Positions 1 through 8,913 are shown, numbered from the stretch's first letter. The stretch: DNA of 64,000 nucleotides from Microcoleus sp. bin48.metabat.b7b8b9.023 (GCF_013299185.1 NZ_JAAFKG010000045.1:1-64000); one strand, 5' to 3'. Notes: a model not told the origin generated them from the letters alone. Program-made: numbers and translations.

Positions 1-117
1 GATTTGTTTGCAGCAGTTCGTTCGGTTGTTAATACTGGCAAGCGTCAGGGTTTAACTGCTTATCAATCTATTCAACAAGCTCTCTCTATTGATGGCTCCA
101 TTTTTTCCCCTAGTTGA
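1..117 (+). CDS. C-terminal end of an unidentified protein (possibly a transposase)
   Basis: An open frame enters from the left edge and ends at TGA 115-117, giving 38 residues that start DLFAAVRSVVNTGKRQG. The basic helical end is reminiscent of the C-terminus of a DDE transposase, but that is only an impression. Too little is present to assign a family. No inverted terminal repeat is evident just after the stop. Confidence 0.4.
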   Translation, partial: DLFAAVRSVVNTGKRQGLTAYQSIQQALSIDGSIFSPS

Positions 118-429
118 GCAATTACGTTATTAGTTATTAGTTAACAGTTAACAGTCAACAGTATATGTAAGGTGTGGATCCATCGACAATCTCTAAAAAA
201 GAGTGAAAATCTAATAGCGACGCACCTTATATCAAATCCGCCCTTCATCGTCCTGTATTAATCTCTCTCTTCTCTTCCTTTGCGTCCTTTGCGCCTTCGC
301 GGTTAAATCATTCTGATGCAACCGGAAACGATATTACACATTGGGTCAACGAAACAAACCCAACAATTTTATTGTAGCAACATTTTTTCTAAATGGTATT
401 ATTATGGTCATTCTTTACGCATATGTGAA
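118..429. other. Intergenic stretch with repeat debris, no gene seen
   Basis: Between the partial gene and the terminator-like hairpin there is heptamer-like sequence (TTAACAGTCAACAG at about 138-160). A hairpin of the GTAAGGTGTGG...GCGACGCACC type lies at about 166-228. At about 281-307 is the complement of the dispersed 'AACCGCGAAGGCGCAAAGGACGC' type of repeat. Short ORFs here look accidental. Confidence 0.5.
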
Positions 430-459
430 GTCAGACAGGAGTTTTAGCCCCTGTCTGAC
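430..459 (-). terminator. Perfect 10-bp hairpin, probable terminator of the lipoprotein gene
   Basis: GTCAGACAGG at 430-439 is the exact reverse complement of CCTGTCTGAC at 450-459, with a 10-nt loop. It lies 36 bp past the stop codon of the minus-strand lipoprotein gene. No clear U-run follows on that strand, so it may act as a processing or stability hairpin rather than a classic intrinsic terminator. Confidence 0.55.
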
Positions 460-495
460 TGCTGCTTTGATATACGGAAACAGCTTTATTTCAAA

Positions 496-1200
496 TTACT
501 CGATCGCGTCTACCGCTCTTTCAGCAGCTCGTTGAGTTCTGTCAATATCTCGATTTACTTTTGCGCGAACCTTGTCCGAGGCATCTTCAGCGTTGTATTT
601 TACATTTCGCGCTGCATCTTTGACATTTTCTTTGCCTTCGCTGACATTATATCTCAGCGACTCAGTACCCTCAGCAGCTCTTTCTTTTGCTCCCTCGGTG
701 GCTTCTTTAACAATCCCTTTTGCTCCCTTCAAGCCTTCGCGAGTATTTTCCTTAAGATTAGCAAAGCCTTGTTTTGTTTTGTCACCAAACTCATCAGCTT
801 TCTGCTGAGCGGTACGAACATTGTCATTCATCTTCTCGCCAATTTGGTCGAGTTTGTTCGGCGCGTCATCTGCTACCCGCCGGATATTTTCACGCACATT
901 GCTACTAGATTTGGTTTCGATGCGGCCCTGGGCTTCCTCTTTAAGAAGTTTAGCTTTTGCTTCTACTCCTACAACCCTTGGGTTTCTGGGATCGTCATCG
1001 CTGTATTGATTCTGACCGCCTTTGTATACGGAAGTTACAGCCTCTGAAGGCACTTCTTTTCTAATTTGGTCGGCAGTTTTTCCGGCTATGACATCAGATC
1101 CCTTGCAGGCAGTGCTCACAAATACTAAAATGCCGGCGAGAAACACTGTTAAAATTTGTACAGCTCGAATTTTTTTCAGAAATGCAGTTAGTCTGTTCAT
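496..1200 (-). CDS. Putative lipoprotein with long amphipathic helices
   Basis: 234 aa. The N-terminus has basic residues, a hydrophobic stretch (about 14-28) and STAC with Cys32, so a lipoprotein signal peptide is likely although the -3 position is not the usual Leu/Val. The mature part is hydrophilic. From about residue 75 it is a near-continuous Ala/Lys/Glu/Asp-rich helix with repeated 11-residue-like patterns (KENTREGLKGAKG, KERAAEGTESLR, KENVKDAARNVK), similar to LEA or apolipoprotein-type helices. Comparable proteins are common in cyanobacteria as a domain of unknown function. I infer an envelope- or membrane-associated protein, perhaps stress related. It stands alone and a strong hairpin follows the stop. 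Confidence 0.75.
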   Translation of the reverse strand: MNRLTAFLKKIRAVQILTVFLAGILVFVSTACKGSDVIAGKTADQIRKEVPSEAVTSVYKGGQNQYSDDDPRNPRVVGVEAKAKLLKEEAQGRIETKSSSNVRENIRRVADDAPNKLDQIGEKMNDNVRTAQQKADEFGDKTKQGFANLKENTREGLKGAKGIVKEATEGAKERAAEGTESLRYNVSEGKENVKDAARNVKYNAEDASDKVRAKVNRDIDRTQRAAERAVDAIE

Positions 1201-1415
1201 AAAAATGCTCCTTTCTATGGTGACTTATTTTTGGGAATATGTTTAAATGCCTGGTGGTTCTATAGGTGGCTACCATTACAAACATTAAGCACTCAAACAC
1301 TTGTTTAAATATACGAAGACAAACAGAAGTTTTTCATCTATCTGAAGTTACATTCCTTAAGTCATACTAGAAGCAATAACAAAAGCTTTAGTTATAGTCG
1401 CCAGAGCAGCTAAAT

Positions 1416-1501
1416 GGGAGCATCTCATTTTTTCAAAAAGCATTTTTCTTTCAGTGCGATCTTAAGAGCTCGCACTACAAATGCAAAACTGAGATGCTCC
1501 C
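1416..1501. repeat. MITE-like hairpin repeat, family 'GGGAGCATCTC', copy 1
   Basis: The left arm begins GGGAGCATCTCATTTTTT and the right arm ends AACTGAGATGCTCCC, about 13-15 bp of inverted repeat. The core keeps AGTGCGA...CTCGCACTAC. The same arms recur at 32037-32229 and 42051-42171, with a right arm alone near 33382-33413. No ORF is inside, so it would need a transposase supplied elsewhere. Confidence 0.7.
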
Positions 1502-1526
1502 AGCTAAATGATAGTAAAAAGCTTTT

Positions 1527-1640
1527 TTTACCCAAAAGAATTGGTTGAAAGCCTCTCCCTTTAAGGGAGAAATTAAAATCATACTATTGATTGCTCCAAT
1601 CCTCTGACTTAAGGGTATAGGTTGCTCTCAAACTGTCAAC
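1527..1640. repeat. Dispersed repeat of about 110 bp, copy 1 (pair with 10992-11100)
   Basis: AGAATTGGTTGAAAGCCTCT is followed by CCC...GGGAGAAATTAAAATCA, then an 'ACTATTSATT-CTCCAAT' block and a 'GGTWGCTCTC' block. The same blocks occur in the same order and strand in the ureB-GT61 intergenic region. The rest of 1201-1913 holds the hairpin repeat just upstream, the trpA terminator, and no gene that I can support. Confidence 0.65.
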
Positions 1641-1778
1641 TAAGAGGGCTATAACGGGGACAGTACCCCTACAACTGTCAACTGTTCAAGAGTTCTATTA
1701 CCGCCGCAAGTCATCTATACATATAGCGGCGATCGCGACAGGAATACTGTAGTTGAACTGTTTTGCGCTTTGGGAGCT

Positions 1779-1808
1779 AAAAAAACCTTCCGGTCAGGAA
1801 CCAGAAGG
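1779..1808 (-). terminator. Intrinsic terminator downstream of trpA
   Basis: Read on the minus strand: stem CCTTCTGGT, loop TCCTG, stem ACCGGAAGG, then seven T. There is one G-T pair in a 9-bp stem. It lies 105 bp beyond the trpA stop and is a good Rho-independent terminator for the ndhL-DUF3007-trpA transcript. Confidence 0.8.
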
Positions 1809-1913
1809 AAATGGGTGTACGATCTCAAGTACAACAAGGTCTTTAATGGCAATTGTCGCCGCACGTGCCGATCGCCCACATCTGTCTAATGGCGGAAAGT
1901 ATCTGCACAGTTA

Positions 1914-2711
1914 CTAATCATTTTGAATAGCTGTTTTTAGACTCTTGCAGAATTCGCCGATCGCCTCTAAACCCTCTTCTGGAGTTCCTTGGGCCAAGCG
2001 TTTGACAAAAGCACTACCAACAATCGCAGCATCTGCACCCCATTCTTTGACTTGACGGGCGTGTTCGGGTTTCGAGATACCAAAGCCGACGCCGATGGGT
2101 TTGTCGGTGATGCTGCGGATTTCTTGCAGCAACTCTTTTGCTCGCGTATCTAAGCCTTCCCGCACTCCTGTCACCCCCATCACGCTGACTAAGTAAATAA
2201 ATCCTTGAGACGCGCGAGCGATCGCTTCTATCCGACTTTTGGGACTTGTGGGAGCAACTAATAAGGTGAGTTCAATCCCTAATTTGTTGGCAGGTTGGAT
2301 GAGGCTGTCAGCTTCTTCTAAGGGCAAGTCTGGTACAAGCAATCCCTGAACTCCAGCACTTTTGATTTCCTGCAAGAAGGTTTCGATACCTCGGTACAAA
2401 ATCGGGTTGTAGTATGCGAAGAGAATGATGGGCGATCGCAAATTCGGACTAACTCTCGCTACCATTTCCAGCACCGAATCTAACCGCGTCCCCCGCTGTA
2501 GCGCCCTCGTAGCAGCAGCTTGAATCACCGGCCCGTCAGCTAGGGGATCGGAATAAGGTACGCCAAGCTCGATCGCATCTGCACCGTTATCATCCAAAAC
2601 TTGTAGCGCTTTAGCCGTTGTCTCCAAATCTGGATCGCCAGCAGTAATAAAAGGAATTAATCCACACTGGTTGCTTTTTCGCAACGTTTCAAAACAATGA
2701 GAAATAGTCAT
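1914..2711 (-). CDS. trpA: Tryptophan synthase alpha subunit
   Basis: 265 aa, the usual length for TrpA. It cleaves indole-3-glycerol phosphate to indole and glyceraldehyde-3-phosphate in the last step of tryptophan synthesis and works in the cytosol with TrpB. The family signature is clear: [12 protein letters not shown] near residue 18, then [16 protein letters not shown] carrying the catalytic Glu and Asp, [10 protein letters not shown], and the phosphate-binding end [12 protein letters not shown] and AAIVGSAFV. It is the last gene of a minus-strand run after ndhL and the DUF3007 gene, an order well known in cyanobacteria, separated from them by a heptamer repeat array. An intrinsic terminator follows. 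Confidence 0.97.
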   Translation of the reverse strand: MTISHCFETLRKSNQCGLIPFITAGDPDLETTAKALQVLDDNGADAIELGVPYSDPLADGPVIQAAATRALQRGTRLDSVLEMVARVSPNLRSPIILFAYYNPILYRGIETFLQEIKSAGVQGLLVPDLPLEEADSLIQPANKLGIELTLLVAPTSPKSRIEAIARASQGFIYLVSVMGVTGVREGLDTRAKELLQEIRSITDKPIGVGFGISKPEHARQVKEWGADAAIVGSAFVKRLAQGTPEEGLEAIGEFCKSLKTAIQND

Positions 2712-2885
2712 TAGGCAGTTGGCAGTTGGTTGTTGGCAGTTGGTTGTTGGCAGTTGATTCTTCGCAGTTGATTCTTCGCAGTTGATTCTTGGTAGTTGGT
2801 TGTTGGCAGTTGATTCTTCGCAGTTGATTCTTCGCAGTTGATTCTTCGCAGTTGATTCTTGGTAGTTGGTTGTTGGCAGTTGGTA
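2712..2885. repeat. Heptamer tandem repeat (STRR) directly upstream of trpA
   Basis: About 170 bp made of alternating 7-mers such as GCAGTTG, GTTGTTG and ATTCTTC. On the minus strand it ends right at the trpA start codon, so it lies where the ribosome binding site should be and forms the leader. It is open in one frame only because of its period; I do not regard it as coding. Confidence 0.8.
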
Positions 2886-3253
2886 TTAGCTAATAACAAC
2901 TAATATCATGTCCGATTGATTAACCATAATATCCCGGTCGGGGCAGGTTTTTGAGATTGTCAATTATTGGCTGGTATTGTTGGCTCACGGGCCCCTACAA
3001 AAATCGAGGTCGCTCGACCGGACATGATATGACAACTAACAACTAACAACTAACAACTAATCACTAACCACTGATACCAATTTAATATGAAGTTGCACAT
3101 ATCTCGATCCCCCTCGCATCCCCCGAATCGTTGCGGGGACTTTGATAGGAATCTTGTCCCCCCCTTATCAAGGGGGGTTAGGGGGGATCCGAATTTGGGA
3201 GCAGCCTTATAAAAAATTGGTATGACAACTGACAACTGACAACTAACCACAGA
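2886..3253. repeat. Repeat-filled spacer between DUF3007 gene and trpA
   Basis: Contains AACTAAC heptamer runs at about 3031-3068 and 3225-3250, and a C/G-rich hairpin at about 3158-3188 of the form CCCCCCTTATCAAGGGGGG followed by TTAGGGGGGAT. The 'CCCCCCTTANNAAGGGGGG' element recurs at 13735-13805, 18164-18243 and 21571-21625. No gene seen. Confidence 0.65.
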
Positions 3254-3559
3254 CTAACTATCTTTTTCCTGCTCAATTTCGGCTTGAAGTTTGGCTAACT
3301 CTTCAGGAGTGAGTTCATCGAGGCGCTTCTGCAAAACAGCCTCTTTGTACTCTTGCAGTTGCTGACTGTAAGTCATCTTTTGAGTAAGCGCTCGAAACAA
3401 ATAAGTCACCAGCCAGCCAATCAAGCCAGCTATCAAAAATAACTGACTCCAAATCCCAGCATTCATGCTGTCGAGTCCGGCGAATTGTAGCACCAAGTAG
3501 GCCAACCCACCTGCTACAAAAAAGCCTAGACTGATTCCAATTACGTCAATACGTCGCAT
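3254..3559 (-). CDS. DUF3007 family small membrane protein
   Basis: 101 aa. Two hydrophobic segments (about 7-27 and 35-56) are followed by a charged, helical tail ending EELAKLQAEIEQEKDS. In cyanobacteria this small protein of unknown function is typically encoded just after ndhL, as here: the genes abut, with the ATG directly after the ndhL stop. Co-transcription with ndhL suggests a role linked to thylakoid membrane complexes, but that is inference from position only. Confidence 0.85.
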   Translation of the reverse strand: MRRIDVIGISLGFFVAGGLAYLVLQFAGLDSMNAGIWSQLFLIAGLIGWLVTYLFRALTQKMTYSQQLQEYKEAVLQKRLDELTPEELAKLQAEIEQEKDS

Positions 3560-3775
3560 TTAGGCTTCTATCTGCCGCCGTTTGGGGCGAAAATTCAAAA
3601 AAGGAGCGAGGAGAAACATACCAGGGAAAAAGAAGAACATCAAGAAGTACATGAAGCCACGCTCAAAAGAGGAGGCCACGTACCAGCGACTGTTCAGGTA
3701 AGCGTAGGTGCCCGCGGGTACTACCAGGAGGTAAGCTCCTCCCAAGACGGCGTAAAGCAGCAAGGTAATATACAT
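3560..3775 (-). CDS. ndhL: NAD(P)H-quinone oxidoreductase subunit L
   Basis: 71 aa, matching the short cyanobacterial NdhL. It is a small membrane subunit of the thylakoid NDH-1 complex, which carries electrons from ferredoxin to plastoquinone in cyclic flow, respiration and CO2 uptake. Two membrane segments are visible (about 5-25 and 38-58), with the conserved-looking region [20 protein letters not shown] between and inside them and the basic end [11 protein letters not shown]. It is first in the minus-strand operon ndhL-DUF3007-trpA. Its ATG lies about 200 bp from the divergent tRNA-Leu gene. Confidence 0.95.
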   Translation of the reverse strand: MYITLLLYAVLGGAYLLVVPAGTYAYLNSRWYVASSFERGFMYFLMFFFFPGMFLLAPFLNFRPKRRQIEA

Positions 3776-3974
3776 AGATTTGCTTTAAGGGAATAATAAC
3801 AGGGTAAGTCGGTTGACACGCTCAGCTAGCTGGTTAACTATTGTACCGCTTGGGGAGATACAGCGCGACTTTTGAGAATTTTTCAATTAGGGGTTGCGCT
3901 ATTTAGGGTTTTGCGTGTAGAATAAAAGGCTGTTGTTGTCAGTGGGTCAAAACCACAGCAGCAGCTTCACGAAA

Positions 3975-4059
3975 GGGGGTGTGGCGGAATGGTAGACGCT
4001 ACGGACTTAAAATCCGTTGACCCGAAACGGTCGTGTGGGTTCAAGTCCCTCCACCCCCA
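3975..4059 (+). tRNA. trnL-UAA: tRNA-Leu (anticodon UAA), without group I intron
   Basis: 85 nt. The acceptor stem GGGGGTG (3975-3981) pairs with CACCCCC (4052-4058), with discriminator A 4059. The anticodon stem is ACGGA/TCCGT (4001-4005/4013-4017) with loop CTTAAAA and anticodon TAA at 4008-4010. A long variable arm is present, as expected of tRNA-Leu, and the T-loop is GGGTTCAAGTCCC. CCA is not encoded. In many cyanobacteria this gene carries an ancient group I intron in the anticodon; here the anticodon loop is continuous. Confidence 0.96.
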
Positions 4060-4166
4060 TTAAATTTAAGTTGAGAAAGCGCGATCGAACCCTCCGGAGC
4101 GAACGAGTGCTGTCCCCGCGATCGAGCCTTCGGGAGCAAACAAACACGACGGCGCCACGTGCAATA

Positions 4167-5942
4167 TTAGGCTGCAACTGGCAAAGTAATCACAAATTCC
4201 GTACCATCTCCAATTTGAGAATTCATCTCAATTTTGCCTTGATGCTTGGCAACGATTTGATAGGAAATAGCCAATCCCAATCCAGTGCCTTTGCCGATCG
4301 ACTTTGTAGTAAAAAACGGGTCAAATATCTGTTGGGCAGTGGCTGCGGTAATTCCCGGCCCATTATCCCGAATCTTGACAGTGATAGCATTATCTGCCGT
4401 AACTTCCGTGCAGATCCAAATCGTTGGTGAAAACGCTCTGTCTGCCTTTTTTAGCTCCTCCAGCGCATCAATTGCATTGCCGAGTACGTTCATAAATACT
4501 TGATTCAGTTGCGCTCCATAGCACTCAACCAAAGGCAAATTAGCGTATTCTTTAATAACTTCGATACCTTGTTTGAGTCGGTGATTGAGAATTATCAGGG
4601 TGCTGTCTATTCCTTCGTGAATGTCCGCAGGTTTCATGTAACCGTCGTCTAAACGGGAAAAGTTACGCATGGATACGACAATTTCGCGAATGCGATCGGC
4701 TCCCATTTTCATCGAAGCAAGCGTTTTTGGCAAATCTTTGCTGAGAAAGTCCAATTCAATGTCTTCGATGCAGTCTTTAATTTCATCCGGTGGGTTGGGA
4801 TAGTATGCTTGATAGAGAGTTACCAAGTCTGCCAAATCTTGGATGTATCTATTAGCATGGTCAATGTTACCACCGATGAAGTTGACGGGATTGTTGATTT
4901 CGTGGGCGATCCCTGCCACCATTTGACCGAGAGACGACATTTTTTCAGTCTGAATTAATTGGGATTGAGTTTCTTTTAGTTCTTGTGTATAATCGCTAAC
5001 TCGCTGAATCAATTCATTGAAAGAAGCCGCTAAAACTCCGATTTCGTCTTCAGTTGTGACTGGTACTTGCAGGTTAAAATTAGATTCGCGGGCTACTTGC
5101 TGGGCTACGTTAGTCACGCTTTCGAGGGGTTGGGCAATGGCGCGGCTCGTTTTGTCCGCCAGTAACACGGCGAGGAGTCCGGAAATTACCATACTCCCGA
5201 GAATAATTCGGTTTCGCAAACTTTCAGCTTCTTCTAATGCTTCTACCCCTTGCAGTTTTTGAATTTCTACGGTAGCAATTAATTGGGTTAAATGGTCGGA
5301 AAGTGTATCTAGTACGATCGCCTCTTCGCCGCTGCGATTTCTCAACAATTGTAGCTGTGCCGACTCGATGCGGTTAGCTTCCAAATGCCACACTTCGGCT
5401 TCTTTTAATTGCAGTTTAGTTAGCCGATCGTAATAATCGATCACCATCGCATACCTTGGCAATATTGACTGCAAATCTTTCTCTTGTCTTGCTAGCCAGT
5501 CGGGATTTTTGAGCGCAAAAAATTGTATTTCCGCAATCAGGATTTTCGCCTGATTGATTTGCTGGACAAACCGATCGTGTTCGTATTGCAGCCACACCGT
5601 GTTTCCCAAAACTGCCGGGAATCTCGCTGCGTGCGATCGGGCTTCAAATATGCTATTTTGCAAATTTTGCAACAGTTGCTGTTGTTGTTGAGCAACATTT
5701 ACCTGAATTAAAGCTTGCTTGCGAAAGTAGTCTCCCACTTTCAGGCCCGCACCCGTTCCCAAAATCGCTATGCCGATAGCCAAAGCATAGCCATAGCTGA
5801 TTTTTTGGCCGATCCGCAAATGGTTGAATCGTTCCCTTAGCCAGTTTAAATTAATAAATCTATGGTGTAACAATTTTTTCTGAGCAGAGTTTGCTGGCTC
5901 TACTTTGCTATCTTGGGGCTGAGTGTCGGTCAATAATAACAT
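4167..5942 (-). CDS. Membrane sensor histidine kinase with HAMP domain
   Basis: 591 aa. Transmembrane segments lie at about 48-69 and 245-264, enclosing a helical periplasmic sensor of about 175 residues. A HAMP domain (about 264-317), a short coiled coil and a kinase core follow. The H-box is [12 protein letters not shown] with phospho-acceptor His347. The N-box region is NQVFMNVLGNAIDAL, and the G-boxes are DNGPGI and [10 protein letters not shown]. It should autophosphorylate on His347 and pass the phosphate to a separate response regulator; none is adjacent, so the partner is unknown. The kinase core resembles that of the REC-kinase at 53273. The start is the first ATG after a long spacer. 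Confidence 0.93.
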   Translation of the reverse strand: MLLLTDTQPQDSKVEPANSAQKKLLHHRFINLNWLRERFNHLRIGQKISYGYALAIGIAILGTGAGLKVGDYFRKQALIQVNVAQQQQQLLQNLQNSIFEARSHAARFPAVLGNTVWLQYEHDRFVQQINQAKILIAEIQFFALKNPDWLARQEKDLQSILPRYAMVIDYYDRLTKLQLKEAEVWHLEANRIESAQLQLLRNRSGEEAIVLDTLSDHLTQLIATVEIQKLQGVEALEEAESLRNRIILGSMVISGLLAVLLADKTSRAIAQPLESVTNVAQQVARESNFNLQVPVTTEDEIGVLAASFNELIQRVSDYTQELKETQSQLIQTEKMSSLGQMVAGIAHEINNPVNFIGGNIDHANRYIQDLADLVTLYQAYYPNPPDEIKDCIEDIELDFLSKDLPKTLASMKMGADRIREIVVSMRNFSRLDDGYMKPADIHEGIDSTLIILNHRLKQGIEVIKEYANLPLVECYGAQLNQVFMNVLGNAIDALEELKKADRAFSPTIWICTEVTADNAITVKIRDNGPGITAATAQQIFDPFFTTKSIGKGTGLGLAISYQIVAKHQGKIEMNSQIGDGTEFVITLPVAA

Positions 5943-6671
5943 CGAAAGTTCCTCCCAAACAAATCAGGAGTAGTTGACATCCTGCACAATTTTTTGCAAT
6001 ATCGAGAAACAGCATAAACCTGTATTTCTCAGTTAATCAGTAGATTTGTTGAAAAATTATAATACTTCGTATTCTACTCCCTAAAAAAACGATAGGGAGA
6101 TACGATAATTTTTCGGATTTTTAACTTTTTCGTTTTCTAGGCTGACAGTTAGTTGAGTACAAAATGTCAAACTAATCTTTCTATTGAATTTGCCAGATCA
6201 ATTGCTATTTGAGCTGCCAGCCGACGCGATTTACCCCATAACGCCTTAATTATCTCTGTTCTTAGACAAAAGTGTTTGTGATCTGTATCAACAATTTATG
6301 TGATTATACGCAACTTTACAAAAATCATAAAAAAAGCTACAGTATTTTCACTTACTTAGTTAAGGATACAAGCTCTAACTACGGGTTCTTCCGGTTTTTT
6401 TTGCCAGTTCTAGGTGGGATTTCAGCAATTTTGCGAAAATATCGTCGCTGTCAGTAAATCCATAAGCTTGCATCACATTGGCGATCGACCTTAAAATACA
6501 GTTTATAAAGTTAGCTAGTTGTTTCTTCAAAAAACTTATTATAAAATTGAGTAATTCCCCACTGTTTTGGCAACTTTTTTTACTTCGGTACTATAAAATA
6601 GTAAAATCGAAACACCATCGCATTTCTCATCCCTAAACATTTTCTCTTTTAATCGTGGAGCACGTGTAATC
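5943..6671. other. Long AT-rich intergenic region, no convincing gene
   Basis: About 730 bp between divergent genes. I see no repeat of the families found elsewhere. The minus strand at about 6389-6484 can encode a short hydrophilic peptide (MQAYGFTDSDDIFAKLLKS...), but upstream it is out of frame with other open segments, so a decayed gene is possible and unproven. The region presumably holds the promoters of both flanking genes. Confidence 0.4.
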
Positions 6672-7595
6672 ATGGTAAAGTCTCAGTATGAGGGATATTC
6701 CGTCGGCAAAAAACACACTTTCGCACTCAGGGAAAACTTCGGGAATGCCAAAGTGTATGCACAAAATGCACAATCAGTGCTTAACAAAGCTACTGGATTT
6801 ATCAGTGCTTACGATTTCACGCTAAATCCTTATCGGGGCTGTCAGTACGGATGCAGCTATTGTTATGCTGCTGCTTTCAGCCCGAATTCACAGATGCGAG
6901 ATGATTGGGGAAATTGGGTAATTATCAAGCAAAATGCAGTGGCAATTCTTAAGAAAGAGTTAGAACGTTGGCACAAGAAAAACCCCGATCGCCCACCGAC
7001 AATTTACATGAGTAGTGTCACAGATCCGTATCAGCCAATTGAATCGAAAGAACAACTAACTCGGCATTTGTTAGAAGTCATGGTTCCCTATCAGCCGACG
7101 CTGGTTATCCAAACTCGCAGTCCTATGATAACTAGAGATATCGATATTTTACAGCAATTCCAGCGATTGCGAATCAACATGAGCATTCCAACTGGTAGCG
7201 AAAAAGTGCGGAAAGATTTTGAACCAAAATCGCCGAGTATTACTGCAAGACTTAAAGCTATTGCCAAACTGAAATACAGCTTTCCTTATCAAGAAAATTG
7301 CGAAGTCAGATTTTCTATAACTGTGACCCCACTACTACCTACCCTACCAGAAGATGAAGGTAATTTTATTAGCAAGCTAGAAGTTGTCGATCGGGTAGTG
7401 ATTCAAGATTTTCATGCCAGCAACGAGCGATCGCTAATTGCGTCAACGCGCTCAGAAGCATTAGCTCTTAAACAAAAGTACGCTTGGTGGTACAATAGCG
7501 AACAGCAGAGTTATCGCAAGTTTAAAAATAAACTCAAGGCGATGCTCCCGGATGTTGAAATCATGGAAGGCAAAGAGGGATTTGGCTATGAATAA
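6672..7595 (+). CDS. Radical SAM protein of the SplB-like / PA0069 type
   Basis: 307 aa. The radical SAM cluster-binding motif CQYGCSYC (Cys57, Cys61, Cys64) is preceded by NPYRGC, typical of the spore photoproduct lyase-like subfamily. MSSVTDPYQPIE and QTRSPMITRDID are also characteristic. Such enzymes bind a [4Fe-4S] cluster and cleave S-adenosylmethionine to a radical; the substrate of this group is not established. The next gene, a methyltransferase, overlaps its end, so the two are probably one transcriptional unit. The ATG follows GTGGAGCACG, a weak ribosome binding site. Confidence 0.88.
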   Translation: MVKSQYEGYSVGKKHTFALRENFGNAKVYAQNAQSVLNKATGFISAYDFTLNPYRGCQYGCSYCYAAAFSPNSQMRDDWGNWVIIKQNAVAILKKELERWHKKNPDRPPTIYMSSVTDPYQPIESKEQLTRHLLEVMVPYQPTLVIQTRSPMITRDIDILQQFQRLRINMSIPTGSEKVRKDFEPKSPSITARLKAIAKLKYSFPYQENCEVRFSITVTPLLPTLPEDEGNFISKLEVVDRVVIQDFHASNERSLIASTRSEALALKQKYAWWYNSEQQSYRKFKNKLKAMLPDVEIMEGKEGFGYE

Positions 7596-8913
7596 TTTGG
7601 TAGCTAACTGGTGGCGTTCTCAAAAGTTTAACCAAGCCGTTAAGAGTCAAAATAATCGACTTGCCCAAAAACTGTTAAAAGAAATACAAAATTCAGGGGC
7701 AAAATTATCGTGGCAGGAGAAACTATATAAAGAATGGCTACAGCTTGAAAAATTACTGCAACAAAAAAATAACCGCCTCCAAGAAGGCGATCGGCGTTTA
7801 GCAGAGTTAGAAATGGAACTGGGGTTCGGAAAAATTGATGCCTTTCCCGGAGATATTGATGACTTAAGCTTATTGACTCCGGATACACAATTTATTGAAG
7901 TTATTTCACAAAGTTTCAAGCTTAAAGAATGCGATGCCAGCATGATTCAATGCACAGGGATTTATGAAAAAGTATTTGATAAGTTTGAACAACATTTGGC
8001 TGGTTTCATCAAAAATGAGCTGAATAATTTGAGTCGGAAAAAAACAAATTTTGATTCTTTACTTCAACAAGCTATTGACGATATACAAAAACTCAAAGAA
8101 GGACAAGATCCTCAATACAGTTTTGAGCTAAGTCCTCACATCTATTTAATGAGGTATTTCCTAGATAACGTCTATTGTGCATATCTAGCTTGGTTTCTCA
8201 TTTACAAAGCAGGATTATTACCAACTAAAGTCAATATCCTTGATATTGCCGCAGGGCCGGGGACAGTTGCCTACGGATTAGGTTTGTTCCTGCAAACTAT
8301 TAACGACTTTTGTTTAATACCGCCAATGCACATATCCTATTACTCTTTGGAACAGCAAAAAGCTTTTCAATATCGCGGACTCCAATTTTGGCGGCAATAT
8401 ATGGAACCCCACGCGATCAATGCTTACTTTCGGTTTGACACTTCTAGTATCTTTGATGGTGAAAGTCAATCTAGAAAAATTCCTCAAAACTTTTTTGATT
8501 TTATTGTAATTTCTCACTGTTTTTTTAACGATGAGGATAGAAGAGAAAAATCCCATCGAATTTATAAGGATATATTTACGAACTGCCTGACAGATTCTGG
8601 TTATGTTTTGCTAATTATTCAAGAAAAAAAGTTGATTAAACCTTACAATATTCGTCAAATTGATGATGACGGACAGGAGTTAAGCGTAGTAAAACAATTT
8701 GTTGACGATCTGGGGTTGAACTTAGTTTGGTATAAATATTTAAGTGCAACTGATAGCAGGAAATCCCTTCCTAACTTTGCAAAATTTGCTAGAGAAAGTT
8801 TACCTCTCCAGCAATTTATCAGTCCGCTTTTTCGCCAGCATTTTAAGTTACATTATGACTTAAATTATAAACTTGACGACTATGTGATATTGGCAAAAAA
8901 TAATTTTAAATAA
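7588..8913 (+). CDS. SAM-dependent methyltransferase-like protein
   Basis: 441 aa from ATG 7588, which overlaps the end of the radical SAM gene by 8 bp (ATGAATAA); a longer frame from 7552 exists but this start fits translational coupling. After a helical N-terminal half, a Rossmann motif I is seen at ILDIAAGPGTVAYGLG (Asp219 region), and FDFIVISHCFFND may be the post-motif acidic strand. The substrate is unknown. Local base composition is more AT-rich than the urease genes that follow. The pairing with a radical SAM enzyme suggests a joint modification pathway, which is inference. Confidence 0.7.
   Translation: MNNLVANWWRSQKFNQAVKSQNNRLAQKLLKEIQNSGAKLSWQEKLYKEWLQLEKLLQQKNNRLQEGDRRLAELEMELGFGKIDAFPGDIDDLSLLTPDTQFIEVISQSFKLKECDASMIQCTGIYEKVFDKFEQHLAGFIKNELNNLSRKKTNFDSLLQQAIDDIQKLKEGQDPQYSFELSPHIYLMRYFLDNVYCAYLAWFLIYKAGLLPTKVNILDIAAGPGTVAYGLGLFLQTINDFCLIPPMHISYYSLEQQKAFQYRGLQFWRQYMEPHAINAYFRFDTSSIFDGESQSRKIPQNFFDFIVISHCFFNDEDRREKSHRIYKDIFTNCLTDSGYVLLIIQEKKLIKPYNIRQIDDDGQELSVVKQFVDDLGLNLVWYKYLSATDSRKSLPNFAKFARESLPLQQFISPLFRQHFKLHYDLNYKLDDYVILAKNNFK

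Noticed and set aside
341-535. 64-aa plus-strand ORF
   Set aside because: It overlaps the terminator-like hairpin and the end of the minus-strand lipoprotein gene and has no protein-like features.
532-1047. 171-aa plus-strand ORF
   Set aside because: It is a complete antisense shadow of the lipoprotein gene; Phe/Ser-rich composition comes from reversed Lys/Glu/Ala codons.
6272-6457. 61-aa plus-strand ORF in the 6-kb gap
   Set aside because: No recognisable features or ribosome binding site, strongly AT-driven composition; the minus strand here was also tried and breaks into different frames.
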